A DNA stretch of 64,000 bases from Chryseobacterium polytrichastri (GCF_900142445.1 NZ_FRAV01000022.1:1-64000), one strand, 5' to 3'. Numbered from the stretch's first letter, positions 33,670 through 42,665 are shown. A program made the numbers and translations. The notes: a model not told the origin generated them from the sequence alone.

Positions 33670-34296
33670 TTATATTTGTTTGAGAAAATTCGAGATTATT
33701 AAAGCATTATTTAAGGTAAGTTTTTTCGGGATGGCAAAACTTAAAATATCGTTTTTAATTTCCAGATGAAAATCTTCGTCCGGAAAGCTTTTGATAATTT
33801 CTTTTCTTGTAGGATTTAAAAATTCCATTGTTTTATATTTATCACTTCCCAGCACATAAAAATCTTTAAAGTCTCGATCATCTTTAAAATTGATGTTGAA
33901 ACTACTAAAAATTCCTGCGATTTTATCTGCAAATTTTTTCTTATTGATTGAGATGAAATTAAAGTCCTCATCTAATTTTTTAAACCCTAAACATTGTAAA
34001 GTATCAAATTTATTGTTTGTACGAGCTCCTTTTACGGTTGTCTCTATTTTGTTGATTATAAAAAGATAAAAACCGGTTGTATTGTTTTTATTAGTGATAT
34101 AATAACAGATTTTGGGTATGATTAAAGGGTTTTCACTTTTAGAAATGAATTGATTATAGGGAGAATCTTCAATGTTAATCACAGAAATAGAATAGCTTTC
34201 AATTAGCTTGTCATAAATTTCAAAAATTAACTTTTCCTCCTCTTTAGAAAAATCAAAAAGTTTAATGACGTCTAATTTTCTAAAATCAAGTTCCAT
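33670..34296 (-). CDS. hypothetical protein, 208 residues
   Basis: I do not recognise this protein. It is soluble, lacks a signal peptide, and is Lys/Asn/Ile/Phe-rich. Visible features are a charged N-terminal third (FSKEEEKLIFEIYDKLIES), a central beta-rich part (YYITNKNNTTGFYLFIINK), a segment FKDFYVLGSDKYKTMEFLNP and a helical C-terminus. A small inverted repeat TTAGG/CCTAA sits about 12 bases before its ATG. It might be an intracellular partner of the ClC gene that follows, but nothing in the sequence shows that. Confidence 0.7.
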   Translation of the reverse strand: MELDFRKLDVIKLFDFSKEEEKLIFEIYDKLIESYSISVINIEDSPYNQFISKSENPLIIPKICYYITNKNNTTGFYLFIINKIETTVKGARTNNKFDTLQCLGFKKLDEDFNFISINKKKFADKIAGIFSSFNINFKDDRDFKDFYVLGSDKYKTMEFLNPTRKEIIKSFPDEDFHLEIKNDILSFAIPKKLTLNNALIISNFLKQI

Positions 34297-34332
34297 TTTT
34301 TTTTAATATTAGGTAAGCCTAAATTAAGCAAT

Positions 34333-34366
34333 AAAAAAACCTCCGAAAAATAAATTTCGAAGGTTT
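34333..34366 (-). terminator. terminator after the E2 gene
   Basis: Arms AAACCTCCGAAA and TTTCGAAGGTTT pair on the minus strand with one G-U, followed there by seven T. The hairpin ends the 34439-35746 gene. Confidence 0.8.
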
Positions 34367-34438
34367 GTATGTGAATGTTTCAATAAGCTCAACATGATAA
34401 TTGTATCATTTATGACTTATCAATAATCATGTATTGAT

Positions 34439-35746
34439 TTATACTTCCGTATTCATATCCCAGTTCTGAAGATAATCATGAACATGTTTCAAGAACATAC
34501 CTCCAAGAGAACCGTCTACCACTCTGTGGTCATATGAGTGAGACATAAACATTAACTGACGGATCGCAATTACGTCACCATCTTTAGTTTCAAGAACTGC
34601 AGGTTTTTTAACGATTGCTCCGATTGCTAAAATAGCTACCTGAGGCTGAGGAATAATAGGTGTTCCCATTAAGTTTCCAAAGCTTCCTACGTTAGAAATA
34701 GTATAGGTTGCCCCTTGAGTATCTTCAGGTCTTAATTTTTTATTTCTTGCTCTGTAAGCTAAGTCATTGATTGCTTTTGCTAACCCTGAAAGAGATAATT
34801 GATCTGCATTTTTAATAACAGGAACGATAAGGTTTCCGTCTGGAAGGGCAGTAGCCATACCAATATTGATATTTTTCTTCTTGATGATATTCTCACCATT
34901 TACAGAAACATTAATCATAGGGTAGTCCTGAATCGCTTTTACGATTGCTTTTACGAAAATTGGCATGAAAGTTAATTTCTCTCCTTCACGTTTTTCGAAA
35001 ATATCTTTATGTTTGTTTCTCCATTTTACAACGTTGGTAACGTCTGTTTCAATGAAAGAGGTAACGTGTGGTGCAATATGTTTCGCTTTAACCATGTTTT
35101 CAGCGATGATTTTTCTCATTCTGTCCATAGGAATGATCTCGTCACCTGCAGCAACCGGAACCGTAGAGGCCGGAGCTGATACTGGTTTAGCTACTACAAC
35201 TGCTGGCTGAGCCGGAGCAGCTTGAGGTTGATTTCCTCTGTTAGCTACATGCGCTAAAATATCTTCTTTAGTAATTCTTCCTTCTAAACCGCTTCCTTTG
35301 ATGGTTTTAAGTTCAGTTTCAGAAATATTTTCTTGTTGAGCAATAGATTTTACAAGAGGTGATAAATAAAGATCTCCTGAGAATTCTACATGTGAAGTAG
35401 CGGTAGGTTGTAAAGCACCTTCAATTGTTTTTAATGTTTCAGTATCTGGAGCTGAAGTTGGAGCCTCCGTTTTTACTTCTTCTGACGATGTAGTTCCGCC
35501 TTCTCCTTCAATTTCTAAAATAGCAATGGCTTCACCTACTTTGGCAACTTCGTCTTTTTGCTTTAAGATTTTTACAATTTTCCCCGAAACTGGTGTCGGA
35601 ACGTCTGAATCTACCTTATCTGTTGCAATTTCTACTACGGAATCATCCTCTTTTACACTATCACCTTCATTGAATAACCAAGTGATAATTGTCGCTTCCA
35701 TAACACCTTCTCCCATGGAAGGAAGCAATAATTTGTATTCTGCCAT
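34439..35746 (-). CDS. 2-oxo acid dehydrogenase E2 (dihydrolipoamide acyltransferase)
   Basis: A 435-residue E2 protein. The lipoyl domain (residues 1-80) has K44 in EIATDKVDSDVP. A linker of about 50 residues precedes the E1/E3-binding domain (SPLVKSIAQQENISETELK ... GLEGRITKEDIL), and a catalytic domain follows with SYDHRVVDGSLGGMFLKH at the C-terminus. By its lipoyl and catalytic motifs it fits branched-chain or pyruvate dehydrogenase E2. No E1 or E3 gene is adjacent, in contrast to sucAB in this same window, so its partners must lie elsewhere. Confidence 0.9.
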   Translation of the reverse strand: MAEYKLLLPSMGEGVMEATIITWLFNEGDSVKEDDSVVEIATDKVDSDVPTPVSGKIVKILKQKDEVAKVGEAIAILEIEGEGGTTSSEEVKTEAPTSAPDTETLKTIEGALQPTATSHVEFSGDLYLSPLVKSIAQQENISETELKTIKGSGLEGRITKEDILAHVANRGNQPQAAPAQPAVVVAKPVSAPASTVPVAAGDEIIPMDRMRKIIAENMVKAKHIAPHVTSFIETDVTNVVKWRNKHKDIFEKREGEKLTFMPIFVKAIVKAIQDYPMINVSVNGENIIKKKNINIGMATALPDGNLIVPVIKNADQLSLSGLAKAINDLAYRARNKKLRPEDTQGATYTISNVGSFGNLMGTPIIPQPQVAILAIGAIVKKPAVLETKDGDVIAIRQLMFMSHSYDHRVVDGSLGGMFLKHVHDYLQNWDMNTEV

Positions 35747-35766
35747 TTTTAATTTTTAGATTTTGA

Positions 35767-35774
35767 CAAATATA
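35767..35774 (-). promoter_or_regulatory. candidate -7 box of the E2 gene
   Basis: TATATTTG on the minus strand, a perfect -7 match, 20 bases before the ATG. Confidence 0.5.
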
Positions 35775-35809
35775 TAAAAAAAATCGGTTTTTTTATGGAA
35801 TGTATAATT

Positions 35810-36637
35810 TTAGAAAAATTCAATGTAAATATTTTCTCCAACATTTAATCCAAACAAAGATTTTGCCCCGTTTTTTTTGCTGCCTTTATAGATCGTAAGT
35901 TCCAAAAGCTGACTGTCATTGAAAATTGCAGCAGACTGACCATGGTACTCCGTCTCTCTTTCCCAATCGGAAACCACTTCCGTATGGCTTAAAAAGATTT
36001 TTGAAAGGCTTAGATTTCTGAACTTTATCGTGAAATTTTGAGCTCCTTTACTGGCAACTTCAAAAATTTCTTTGTTGATATTTGAAATTATATTTCCGAA
36101 ATTATCAATATACATCACTTCACCAATGATCATTCTTTCCGACTCATTATGAACGGGTTTCGGGAATAAAAGTTCTTTTACGGAATCTATTTTTCTGCCG
36201 ATAACTTCTGGAAGACCACCGTTAGCTAAATGCACCGCTGCAGGAACAAAAATGTCTGTTGATGTAAAGCTTACGATGTCATCAAATCTGCTGTTTAGCG
36301 TGATTTCATAAATTGCTTCGGGCTTAATATCGAAGAAAATAAGACTTAAAAGTCCATTATCAGCGGCCAAAAAATATGATCCGTCCGACTTGTACACAAT
36401 ATTTTTTCTTGATTTATGAAAAAAACTGTCTACGGATAAAATATGAATGCTGCCTTTAGGAAAATATTTGTGAGCATTCCTAAAGATATATGAAGTTTGT
36501 ATAAGGTTGAACGCCTGGATGTCGTGGGTAATATCAACAATATTAACCTTCGAGTTTAGAGACAGAATCTTGCCTTTCATAGCAGCAACTCTGTAGTCTA
36601 AATTTCCGAAATCCGAAGTAAGGGTAATGATTGACAT
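35810..36637 (-). CDS. DUF62 family SAM hydroxide adenosyltransferase
   Basis: A 275-residue protein of the DUF62/fluorinase-like family, whose members hydrolyse S-adenosylmethionine to adenosine and methionine. The start IITLTSDFGNLDYRVAAMKG and the GSIHILSVD stretch contain the conserved Asp and the nucleotide-binding segment. The C-terminal beta-barrel domain spans residues about 160-275. Length is standard. It is divergent from phoH, with a 409-base intergenic region and a good -7 box. Confidence 0.87.
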   Translation of the reverse strand: MSIITLTSDFGNLDYRVAAMKGKILSLNSKVNIVDITHDIQAFNLIQTSYIFRNAHKYFPKGSIHILSVDSFFHKSRKNIVYKSDGSYFLAADNGLLSLIFFDIKPEAIYEITLNSRFDDIVSFTSTDIFVPAAVHLANGGLPEVIGRKIDSVKELLFPKPVHNESERMIIGEVMYIDNFGNIISNINKEIFEVASKGAQNFTIKFRNLSLSKIFLSHTEVVSDWERETEYHGQSAAIFNDSQLLELTIYKGSKKNGAKSLFGLNVGENIYIEFF

Positions 36638-36663
36638 TTTGTATTTGTAGAATGATAGTATTG

Positions 36664-36671
36664 CAAATTTA
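36664..36671 (-). promoter_or_regulatory. candidate -7 box of the DUF62 gene
   Basis: TAAATTTG followed by C on the minus strand, a perfect -7 match, 26 bases before the ATG. Confidence 0.5.
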
Positions 36672-37046
36672 TTTAAAATAAAGGAATTAAGTAGGATTTA
36701 AATCCTTAAAAATATCCTAAAAATGGCAGGAATAGAAGATTATTATTTCTTAATATATTGAATTAAAGGTGAATGTAATAGCTTTTAAACTTTGTGTAAT
36801 TTAAACAAAATGATTTAAAATTTACCTTTTAACATAATACACTTTGTTTTTGTATACATATTTGTAAACTTACGAAGAATTTATTTTAGTTCATTTTTAT
36901 TAGAATGAAAAAGATAATGATTTAATATTGTTTTACTTAGATAGCAGTGTTTGTTACATGATGATTAAAATCACAATTAAGGGGGAAAAGATGAAGTTGT
37001 ATTTGAAAAAAAACTCTAAATTTAGATTCTAATAAAAAATATTTGC
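36672..37046. other. long phoH upstream region with a possible leader ORF
   Basis: This AT-rich gap holds one notable item: at 36991-37032 an ATG preceded by the purine-rich AAGGGGGAAAAG opens a 13-codon ORF (MKLYLKKNSKFRF) that ends 14 bases before the phoH ATG. It could be a leader peptide or the remnant of a lost gene. Otherwise I see nothing but low-complexity A/T sequence. Confidence 0.35.
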
Positions 37047-38003
37047 ATGTTTGAATTAACATTTGATTTGGAAGGTATTGATGCAAAGATCTTCTATGGC
37101 GTTCATAACCAATATTTCAATTTAATAAAATCTAGCTTTCCGACACTTAAAATTACGGGAAGGGATCATTATATTTTTGCAATGGGTAACCAGGAAACTT
37201 TAGATGTTTTTAAACTAAAACTGGACGATATTGTAAGATTTATTTCTAAGAATAATTCTATAGAATTAAAAGATGTTGAAAACATTCTTAAAATAAAAGA
37301 CGAGAATGAAAAGCAATTGATTTTTGATCATGATATTATTGTAAAAGGAGTAAATGGTAAAATAATTAAAGCTAAAACGGCTAATCTTAAAAAATTAGTA
37401 AAAGAAACTGAGAAAAAAGATATGGTTTTTGCTATTGGTCCTGCGGGAACAGGTAAAACCTATACAAGTGTAGCTTTAGCAGCCAGAGCATTAAGAGATA
37501 AAGAGGTTAAAAGAATTGTTTTAACAAGACCGGCTGTAGAAGCAGGGGAGAGTTTAGGCTTTTTGCCGGGAGATCTTAAAGAAAAGTTAGATCCCTATTT
37601 GCAGCCATTATATGATGCACTTCGAGATATGATCCCACATGAAAAACTGGAAGGTTTTATTGAAAAGAAGGTTATTGAGGTCGCTCCTTTGGCTTTTATG
37701 AGAGGAAGAACGTTAGATGATGCTTTTGTTATTTTAGATGAAGCTCAAAATACCACTCATTCTCAAATGAAAATGTTTTTAACCAGAATGGGGATGAACG
37801 CTAAGTTTATCATTACAGGAGACCCAACCCAGATAGATTTACCTCCAAAGCAGCAATCTGGTTTGAAAGAAGCAATGAGAATTCTTAAAGATGTAAAGGA
37901 AATAGGTTTTGTATATCTTACTGATGAAGATGTTGTAAGACATCCGGTAGTAAGGAAGATTATTTTAGCTTACAATGAAGAAGATAAGAGATTAAAAGAT
38001 TAA
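37047..38003 (+). CDS. PhoH-family ATPase
   Basis: A 318-residue PhoH protein. The Walker A motif GPAGTGKT is at 131-138 and the Walker B-like FVILDEAQNT lies about 100 residues later; ITGDPTQIDLP is the sensor. The N-terminal 120 residues form a KH-like RNA-binding region. PhoH proteins are linked to RNA metabolism and ribosome maturation (with YbeY in many bacteria). It is monocistronic here, with a strong hairpin 78 bases after the stop. Confidence 0.92.
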   Translation: MFELTFDLEGIDAKIFYGVHNQYFNLIKSSFPTLKITGRDHYIFAMGNQETLDVFKLKLDDIVRFISKNNSIELKDVENILKIKDENEKQLIFDHDIIVKGVNGKIIKAKTANLKKLVKETEKKDMVFAIGPAGTGKTYTSVALAARALRDKEVKRIVLTRPAVEAGESLGFLPGDLKEKLDPYLQPLYDALRDMIPHEKLEGFIEKKVIEVAPLAFMRGRTLDDAFVILDEAQNTTHSQMKMFLTRMGMNAKFIITGDPTQIDLPPKQQSGLKEAMRILKDVKEIGFVYLTDEDVVRHPVVRKIILAYNEEDKRLKD

Positions 38004-38080
38004 TTTTTTAATCATATAAAATACCTTGAGAATATTTATTAGAATATACTTAGGTGATTTATCATATTACGAAAAAAGAC

Positions 38081-38118
38081 CAAGGAGTTGCTTTTAATGA
38101 ATAAAAAGCAACTCCTTG
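38081..38118 (+). terminator. hairpin after phoH
   Basis: A perfect 15-bp stem (CAAGGAGTTGCTTTT/AAAAGCAACTCCTTG) with an 8-base loop. The T tail is short, so it may terminate weakly or stabilise the 3' end. Confidence 0.7.
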
Positions 38119-38223
38119 TATTTTGAAGCGTTGTTAATGTTGAAAAATAGGGTTATGGTTATGGAAATTACAATGAGTTTGTTCGTTAATAAGTGATTGA
38201 TAAAAATATTTTTTTTGTTAAAA

Positions 38224-38254
38224 TTTGTTAATTGAGAAAAAAATATTAGTTTTG
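38224..38254 (+). promoter_or_regulatory. promoter of the first barrel gene
   Basis: TTTG (38224-38227), 19 bases, TAGTTTTG (38247-38254): a full -33/-7 arrangement, 29 bases before the ATG. Confidence 0.6.
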
Positions 38255-38282
38255 CGGCATCTTAAAATTTAAACTAATAAGT

Positions 38283-38945
38283 ATGAAAAAATTATTACTA
38301 GTTGCAGTGTTAGCTGTTATGGGAATTTCTGCAAATGCACAAGAACTTAGATTTGGACCTAAAGCAGGTTATTCAATGTCTACTCTTAAATATAAAGATA
38401 ATTCAGGTTCTGCAAGTACAGATCCACTACATACTTTCTATGTTGGAGGTTTGGTAGAATATAAAATCAGTGATAAATTTGGTGTTCAAGGAGAGATATT
38501 GTATTCTCAACTAGGAGGTAAAATAACTGAAAGTGTTGAAGATGAAGATGGTTTTTTCAAAATTCAAAATAAAATGACTTTCGGTACTTTAATGGTTCCT
38601 GTTTCTGCTAAATATTTTATTACTGAAGGTTTATCTGTTTCTGCAGGTGCTAGCTTCGGATATATTCTTTCTGCAAAATCTAAAACAGTTGGTGATCTTG
38701 GTTTGGGAGGTATTGTTCCTGGATTAGAAATTGGTGGTAGTGACGAAAGTGATATCAAAGATCAAACAAATAAATTGAACATTGCGCCTTTCGTTGGTGC
38801 TGAATATATGTTGGAAAACGGATTATTCTTTGATGCTAGATATAACATGGGTATCTCTAACTTAGCTAAAGATCCTATGGATGGAGAAAAAACAACTAAC
38901 AGTTTCTTACAAATAGGTGTAGGTTTCAAATTTGGAGGGAACTAA
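38283..38945 (+). CDS. outer-membrane beta-barrel protein 1 of a cluster
   Basis: A 220-residue exported protein. The signal peptide is residues 1-19 (cleavage near NAQE). The mature part has alternating strands typical of an eight-stranded barrel (FGPKAGYSMSTLKY, YVGGLVEYKISDKFGVQGEI, FVGAEYMLENGLFFDARYN), ending with Phe-rich IGVGFKFGG. It resembles the porin-family beta-barrel domain (PF13568 type). It opens a group of four such genes on one strand, each with its own promoter and terminator signals. Confidence 0.85.
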   Translation: MKKLLLVAVLAVMGISANAQELRFGPKAGYSMSTLKYKDNSGSASTDPLHTFYVGGLVEYKISDKFGVQGEILYSQLGGKITESVEDEDGFFKIQNKMTFGTLMVPVSAKYFITEGLSVSAGASFGYILSAKSKTVGDLGLGGIVPGLEIGGSDESDIKDQTNKLNIAPFVGAEYMLENGLFFDARYNMGISNLAKDPMDGEKTTNSFLQIGVGFKFGGN

Positions 38946-38970
38946 TATTTCCAAATAGTTAAAAAATATA

Positions 38971-39005
38971 AAAGGCAAAACAGGTTTACTTGTTTTGCCT
39001 TTTTC
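38971..39005 (+). terminator. intrinsic terminator
   Basis: A perfect 12-bp stem (AAAGGCAAAACA/TGTTTTGCCTTT) with a T tail after the first barrel gene. Confidence 0.85.
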
Positions 39006-39059
39006 TTTATAATGAAGAATGTGGTAAACGACTTCAATTAAAAAAAAGAAAATAATTAG

Positions 39060-39067
39060 TAGTTTTG
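39060..39067 (+). promoter_or_regulatory. candidate -7 box of the second barrel gene
   Basis: TAGTTTTG followed by C, 26 bases before the ATG at 39093; no clear -33 box. Confidence 0.45.
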
Positions 39068-39092
39068 CATGAAGTAATTTAAAATTATTAAA

Positions 39093-39602
39093 ATGAAAAA
39101 ACTATTGTTATTAGGAGCTTTTGCCCTTTTAGGAGGTGCTGCACAGGCTCAGGAAGGATTTAGACTAGGTGGTCATGTTGGTGCTCCACTGGGTGATGCT
39201 TCAGATGCTGCAAGTGTTACGATAGGTGTTGATGCTGCTTATATGTGGAATATCACCAAAGGTCTAGACATTGGTGTTACTACAGGATATTCTCACTTTT
39301 TTGGGAAGGATCATGTAGATGATTTTGGTTTTATTCCTATTGCGGCTTCTGGAAAATATAAATTTGCTAAAATTCCTCTTTTCGTAGGATTAGATTTAGG
39401 AGCAGCGATTTCTACTAAAGATTATATCAATAGTGGCTTGTATATTGCGCCGCGAGTGGGTTATCAAATGAAAAGAACAGAATTGTATTTAGGCTTCCAA
39501 AATATCAGCAGCAAATATAAAAACCATGACCATTATTGGTTTGGTGATGACAAATTTAACTTTGGAGCTGTTAACTTTGGTGTTAACTTCTTCTTAAAGT
39601 AA
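39093..39602 (+). CDS. outer-membrane beta-barrel protein 2 of a cluster
   Basis: A 169-residue exported protein, the shortest of the four barrels. The signal peptide ends near AQAQ (residue 20). Strand-like segments include FRLGGHVGAPLGDA, TIGVDAAYMWNI, LFVGLDLGAAIST and YIAPRVGYQMKRTELYLGF, and the protein ends in Phe-X-Leu-Lys. Homologous in layout to its neighbours but with low sequence identity outside the signal peptide. Function unknown; probably a small porin or structural barrel. Confidence 0.82.
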   Translation: MKKLLLLGAFALLGGAAQAQEGFRLGGHVGAPLGDASDAASVTIGVDAAYMWNITKGLDIGVTTGYSHFFGKDHVDDFGFIPIAASGKYKFAKIPLFVGLDLGAAISTKDYINSGLYIAPRVGYQMKRTELYLGFQNISSKYKNHDHYWFGDDKFNFGAVNFGVNFFLK

Positions 39603-39627
39603 TATATTTAAATAGAACCTTTTTAAG

Positions 39628-39655
39628 ACTCCGATTGCAGAATTGGAGTTTTTTT
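39628..39655 (+). terminator. intrinsic terminator
   Basis: ACTCCGATT/AATTGGAGT stem with one G-U, followed by T7. Confidence 0.78.
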
Positions 39656-39775
39656 ATGAAAAACATTGCTGAAAAAATGCAAACAAGTGTTTAGTGTATT
39701 TTATATCTAAAATTGGCAATTTTTAGGAATGATATTAATCACATTAACAAATTTTAATATTCGTGGTGCCCGCTG

Positions 39776-39783
39776 TAAATTTG
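39776..39783 (+). promoter_or_regulatory. candidate -7 box of the third barrel gene
   Basis: TAAATTTG followed by C, 29 bases before the ATG. Confidence 0.5.
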
Positions 39784-39812
39784 CCCTCAGAAAGTATTAA
39801 AATTTTTATAAA

Positions 39813-40469
39813 ATGAAAAAATTATTATTAGCGGGTGCTGTTGCACTTTTCGGTTTATCTAATGCTCAAATTGCAAAAGGAACTACATATTTATCAGGAT
39901 CAGTTGGTTATTCTCAAGAAGAAAGCAACAATGGTGATCTTAAAAAAGAAAACTTCAACGTATTACCTACAGTTGGATATTTCGTAGGAACAAACTTAGC
40001 AGTTGGTCTTGGAATTGGTTACCAAACTGAAAAAAATACAGCAACTACTACTACAACTTTATTTAACACTACAGTTGTAAACGAGAATGTAACTAAAAAG
40101 CCAGCTTTTGTTGTTGCTCCTTTCGTAAGAAAATACTGGAATTTATCTGAAAAATTATTTGTTTTCGGACAATTAGCAGTACCAATGCAGTTTGGAAAAA
40201 CTGAAGTAGAAAGCAGCTCTGTTGCTACTACAGGAAACTCAGTAGTTACAAACTCTACTTCTACTGAAGCTAAATACACTAAAATTGGTGTTACTGTTAA
40301 GCCAGGTTTGGATTATTTCTTAAACAAGAACTGGTCTATTGAAGCTACAATCGGTGAATTCGGTTACAGTAACTTCAAACCAAAAGATGGTGATGCAACA
40401 AATAACTATAACTTTGGATTGAACTTATCTTCAGTAACTTTCGGAGTTAAATATGTTTTCGCTAAATAA
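39813..40469 (+). CDS. outer-membrane beta-barrel protein 3 of a cluster
   Basis: A 218-residue exported protein. The signal peptide MKKLLLAGAVALFGLSNAQ is nearly the same as that of the next gene. The mature part shows barrel strands (TYLSGSVGYSQEES, FVGTNLAVGLGIGYQTEKN, KPAFVVAPFVRKYW, SSVTFGVKYVF) and a Ser/Thr-rich surface loop (near residues 75-90 and 140-152). It is a close paralogue of barrel 4, probably from a local duplication. Confidence 0.84.
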   Translation: MKKLLLAGAVALFGLSNAQIAKGTTYLSGSVGYSQEESNNGDLKKENFNVLPTVGYFVGTNLAVGLGIGYQTEKNTATTTTTLFNTTVVNENVTKKPAFVVAPFVRKYWNLSEKLFVFGQLAVPMQFGKTEVESSSVATTGNSVVTNSTSTEAKYTKIGVTVKPGLDYFLNKNWSIEATIGEFGYSNFKPKDGDATNNYNFGLNLSSVTFGVKYVFAK

Positions 40470-40490
40470 TTAACGAAGCATTCAAAAAAT

Positions 40491-40522
40491 AAAGTCCTAA
40501 GATATATTTCTTAGGGCTTTTT
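40491..40522 (+). terminator. intrinsic terminator
   Basis: AAAGTCCTAAGA/TCTTAGGGCTTT stem with one G-U, short T run after it; 21 bases past the stop of barrel 3. Confidence 0.75.
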
Positions 40523-40556
40523 CTCTATAATAAAACTTTAATTTAAATTAATAAAC

Positions 40557-41201
40557 ATGAAAAAATTATTAGTAGCTGGCGCAGTTGCACTTTTCAGCTT
40601 ATCAAATGCTCAAATGACTAAAGGTGACTGGGTAGTAAGTGGGAACACAGGATTAGGTTTCAATACAACAAGCTCTACCGTAAAGGCTAACGGAAAGTCT
40701 GAAGACGGACCTAAAATTTCTAAATTTTCTATCACTCCATCTGTTGGATATTTCGTAATCGACGGATTGGCTGTAGGAATTGATCTTGGATTTGACAGCG
40801 AAACAAATAAGTATGAAGGGGATAAGAGAACTTATACTAGGTTTTCTGTAATGCCAACGGCAACTTATTATTTCAATACTGGTGGTAAATTTTTTCCTTT
40901 CGTAGGAGCGGGTATTGGATATGCTACAAGCAAAACAAAATACAACTTCTCAAATTCAATTGTTGATCCAATACTTTTTGATGCAAACACAAAAGAAGAT
41001 GGTTTAACTTGGAAAGCTAAAGCTGGGGTAACTTATATGGCTACGCAGTCTTTAGGAATCAACTTAGGTCTTGGTTTTGACCAATTCTATACTAAGAATA
41101 CTTACTATAACACAGAAGTTAAAACAACAAGAAATAACTTTGGTGTAAATGTAGGTTTCTCTTATTTCATTAAAGCTAAAGCTCAAAAATCTGATAAATA
41201 A
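40557..41201 (+). CDS. outer-membrane beta-barrel protein 4 of a cluster
   Basis: A 214-residue exported protein with the signal peptide MKKLLVAGAVALFSLSNAQ, differing from barrel 3 at a few positions. The mature strands (WVVSGNTGLGFNTTSS, SITPSVGYFVIDGLAVGIDL, KFFPFVGAGIGYATSK, NNFGVNVGFSYFIK) follow the porin-like pattern. A lysine-rich tail of about 10 residues ends the protein. No convincing -7 box precedes it, so it may be read from the barrel-3 promoter through a leaky terminator. Confidence 0.84.
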   Translation: MKKLLVAGAVALFSLSNAQMTKGDWVVSGNTGLGFNTTSSTVKANGKSEDGPKISKFSITPSVGYFVIDGLAVGIDLGFDSETNKYEGDKRTYTRFSVMPTATYYFNTGGKFFPFVGAGIGYATSKTKYNFSNSIVDPILFDANTKEDGLTWKAKAGVTYMATQSLGINLGLGFDQFYTKNTYYNTEVKTTRNNFGVNVGFSYFIKAKAQKSDK

Positions 41202-41226
41202 TCGATTTATTTTAGATTAAAAATAA

Positions 41227-41258
41227 AAAATCCGACTCAGTTTTGAGTCGGATTTTAC
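41227..41258. terminator. bidirectional terminator between barrel 4 and ffh
   Basis: Perfect 13-bp stem (AAAATCCGACTCA/TGAGTCGGATTTT) with A tracts on one side and T on the other, placed between convergent genes. Confidence 0.88.
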
Positions 41259-41280
41259 TTTTATATATTGTTTCAATATT

Positions 41281-42642
41281 TTATTTTCCCATCATACCGC
41301 CCATTCCAGGCATATTAGGCATTTTGCTCATCATCTGCATCATCTGCTTTCCTTGAGGTCCTTGCATCATCTTCATCATTTTACCCATTTGATCAAATTG
41401 CTTCATCAATTGGTTTACATCTTCAATTTTTCTTCCTGCACCTCTTGCAATTCTCTGCTTTCTTTGGGAGTTAATGATAGAAGGTCTTCTTCTTTCATCC
41501 GGAGTCATAGAATGAATAATTGCTTCAATATGTTTGAATGCATCATCGCTGATCTCAACATCTTTAATGGCTTTTCCAACTCCCGGGATCATTCCCATCA
41601 AGTCTTTCATATTACCCATTTTTTTGATTTGATTGATTTGCTTTAAGAAATCATCAAAACCAAATTCATTTTTAGCAATTTTTTTATGAAGCTTTTTAGC
41701 TTCTTCCTCGTCAAACTGCTCCTGAGCTCTTTCTACTAGGGAAACAACGTCCCCCATTCCTAAGATTCTGTCGGCCATCCTTTCTGGGTAGAAAAGATCT
41801 AAAGCTTCCATTTTTTCTCCAGTAGAGATAAACTTAATTGGTTTTTCTACAACAGAACGAATTGTCAATGCAGCACCACCTCGTGTATCACCATCTAATT
41901 TCGTTAAAACAACCCCGTCAAAATTTAAAGCATCGTTGAACGCTTTAGCTGTATTTACAGCATCCTGACCAGTCATAGAGTCAACTACAAATAGAGTTTC
42001 GCTAGGCTTGATGAAATAATGAACAGATTTAATCTCGTTCATCATCTGCTCATCAATCGCCAAACGACCTGCAGTATCCACAATAACAACATCGTGACCA
42101 TTTGATTTTGCGAAAGCAATTGCATTTTCAGCAATGGTAGATGGATTGGTAGAACCTTCTTCAGTGAAAACGGGAACACCAATTTGTCCACCTAAAACTT
42201 TCAACTGCTCAATAGCAGCCGGACGATAAACGTCACATGCTACCAATAAAGGTTTTTTATTTTTTTTCGTTTTTAAATAACTCGCTAATTTTCCTGAGAA
42301 AGTAGTTTTCCCGGAACCTTGAAGACCAGCGATAAGAATAACAGATGGTTTTCCTGAAAGGTTAATTCCTTCCTGAGAACCCCCCATTAGTTCTACTAGC
42401 TCGTCATGAACGATTTTTGTCATCAATTGTCCTGGAGTAAGAGACGTAAGAACGTTTTGTCCTAAAGCTTTATCCTGAACTCTTTTCGTAAGGTCTTTTG
42501 CAACTTTATAATTAACATCGGCATCTACCAATGCTCTACGAATCTCTTTTACGGTTTCCGCAACATTGATTTCTGTAATTTTTCCACGTCCGGAAATATT
42601 TTGAAGCGCCTTGTCTAATTTATCCTGTAAACTATTAAACAT
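41281..42642 (-). CDS. ffh: signal recognition particle protein Ffh
   Basis: A 453-residue SRP GTPase that binds SRP RNA and signal sequences and delivers ribosomes to FtsY. The N domain spans residues 1-95, then the G domain has GLQGSGKTTFSGKLA (G1), DTAGRLAIDE (G3) and TKLDGDTRGG (G4). The C-terminal M domain is extremely Met-rich (repeated MMKMM/QMM motifs) and carries the RNA-binding segment RRRPSIINSQRKQRIARGAG. Typical length. Confidence 0.97.
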   Translation of the reverse strand: MFNSLQDKLDKALQNISGRGKITEINVAETVKEIRRALVDADVNYKVAKDLTKRVQDKALGQNVLTSLTPGQLMTKIVHDELVELMGGSQEGINLSGKPSVILIAGLQGSGKTTFSGKLASYLKTKKNKKPLLVACDVYRPAAIEQLKVLGGQIGVPVFTEEGSTNPSTIAENAIAFAKSNGHDVVIVDTAGRLAIDEQMMNEIKSVHYFIKPSETLFVVDSMTGQDAVNTAKAFNDALNFDGVVLTKLDGDTRGGAALTIRSVVEKPIKFISTGEKMEALDLFYPERMADRILGMGDVVSLVERAQEQFDEEEAKKLHKKIAKNEFGFDDFLKQINQIKKMGNMKDLMGMIPGVGKAIKDVEISDDAFKHIEAIIHSMTPDERRRPSIINSQRKQRIARGAGRKIEDVNQLMKQFDQMGKMMKMMQGPQGKQMMQMMSKMPNMPGMGGMMGK

Positions 42643-42665
42643 ATTTATTTGTAAATTATAGGTTG

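Noticed and set aside
34309..34322. Small palindrome TTAGG/CCTAA as an operator of the 33670-34296 gene
   Set aside because: Only five paired bases; expected by chance in AT-rich DNA.
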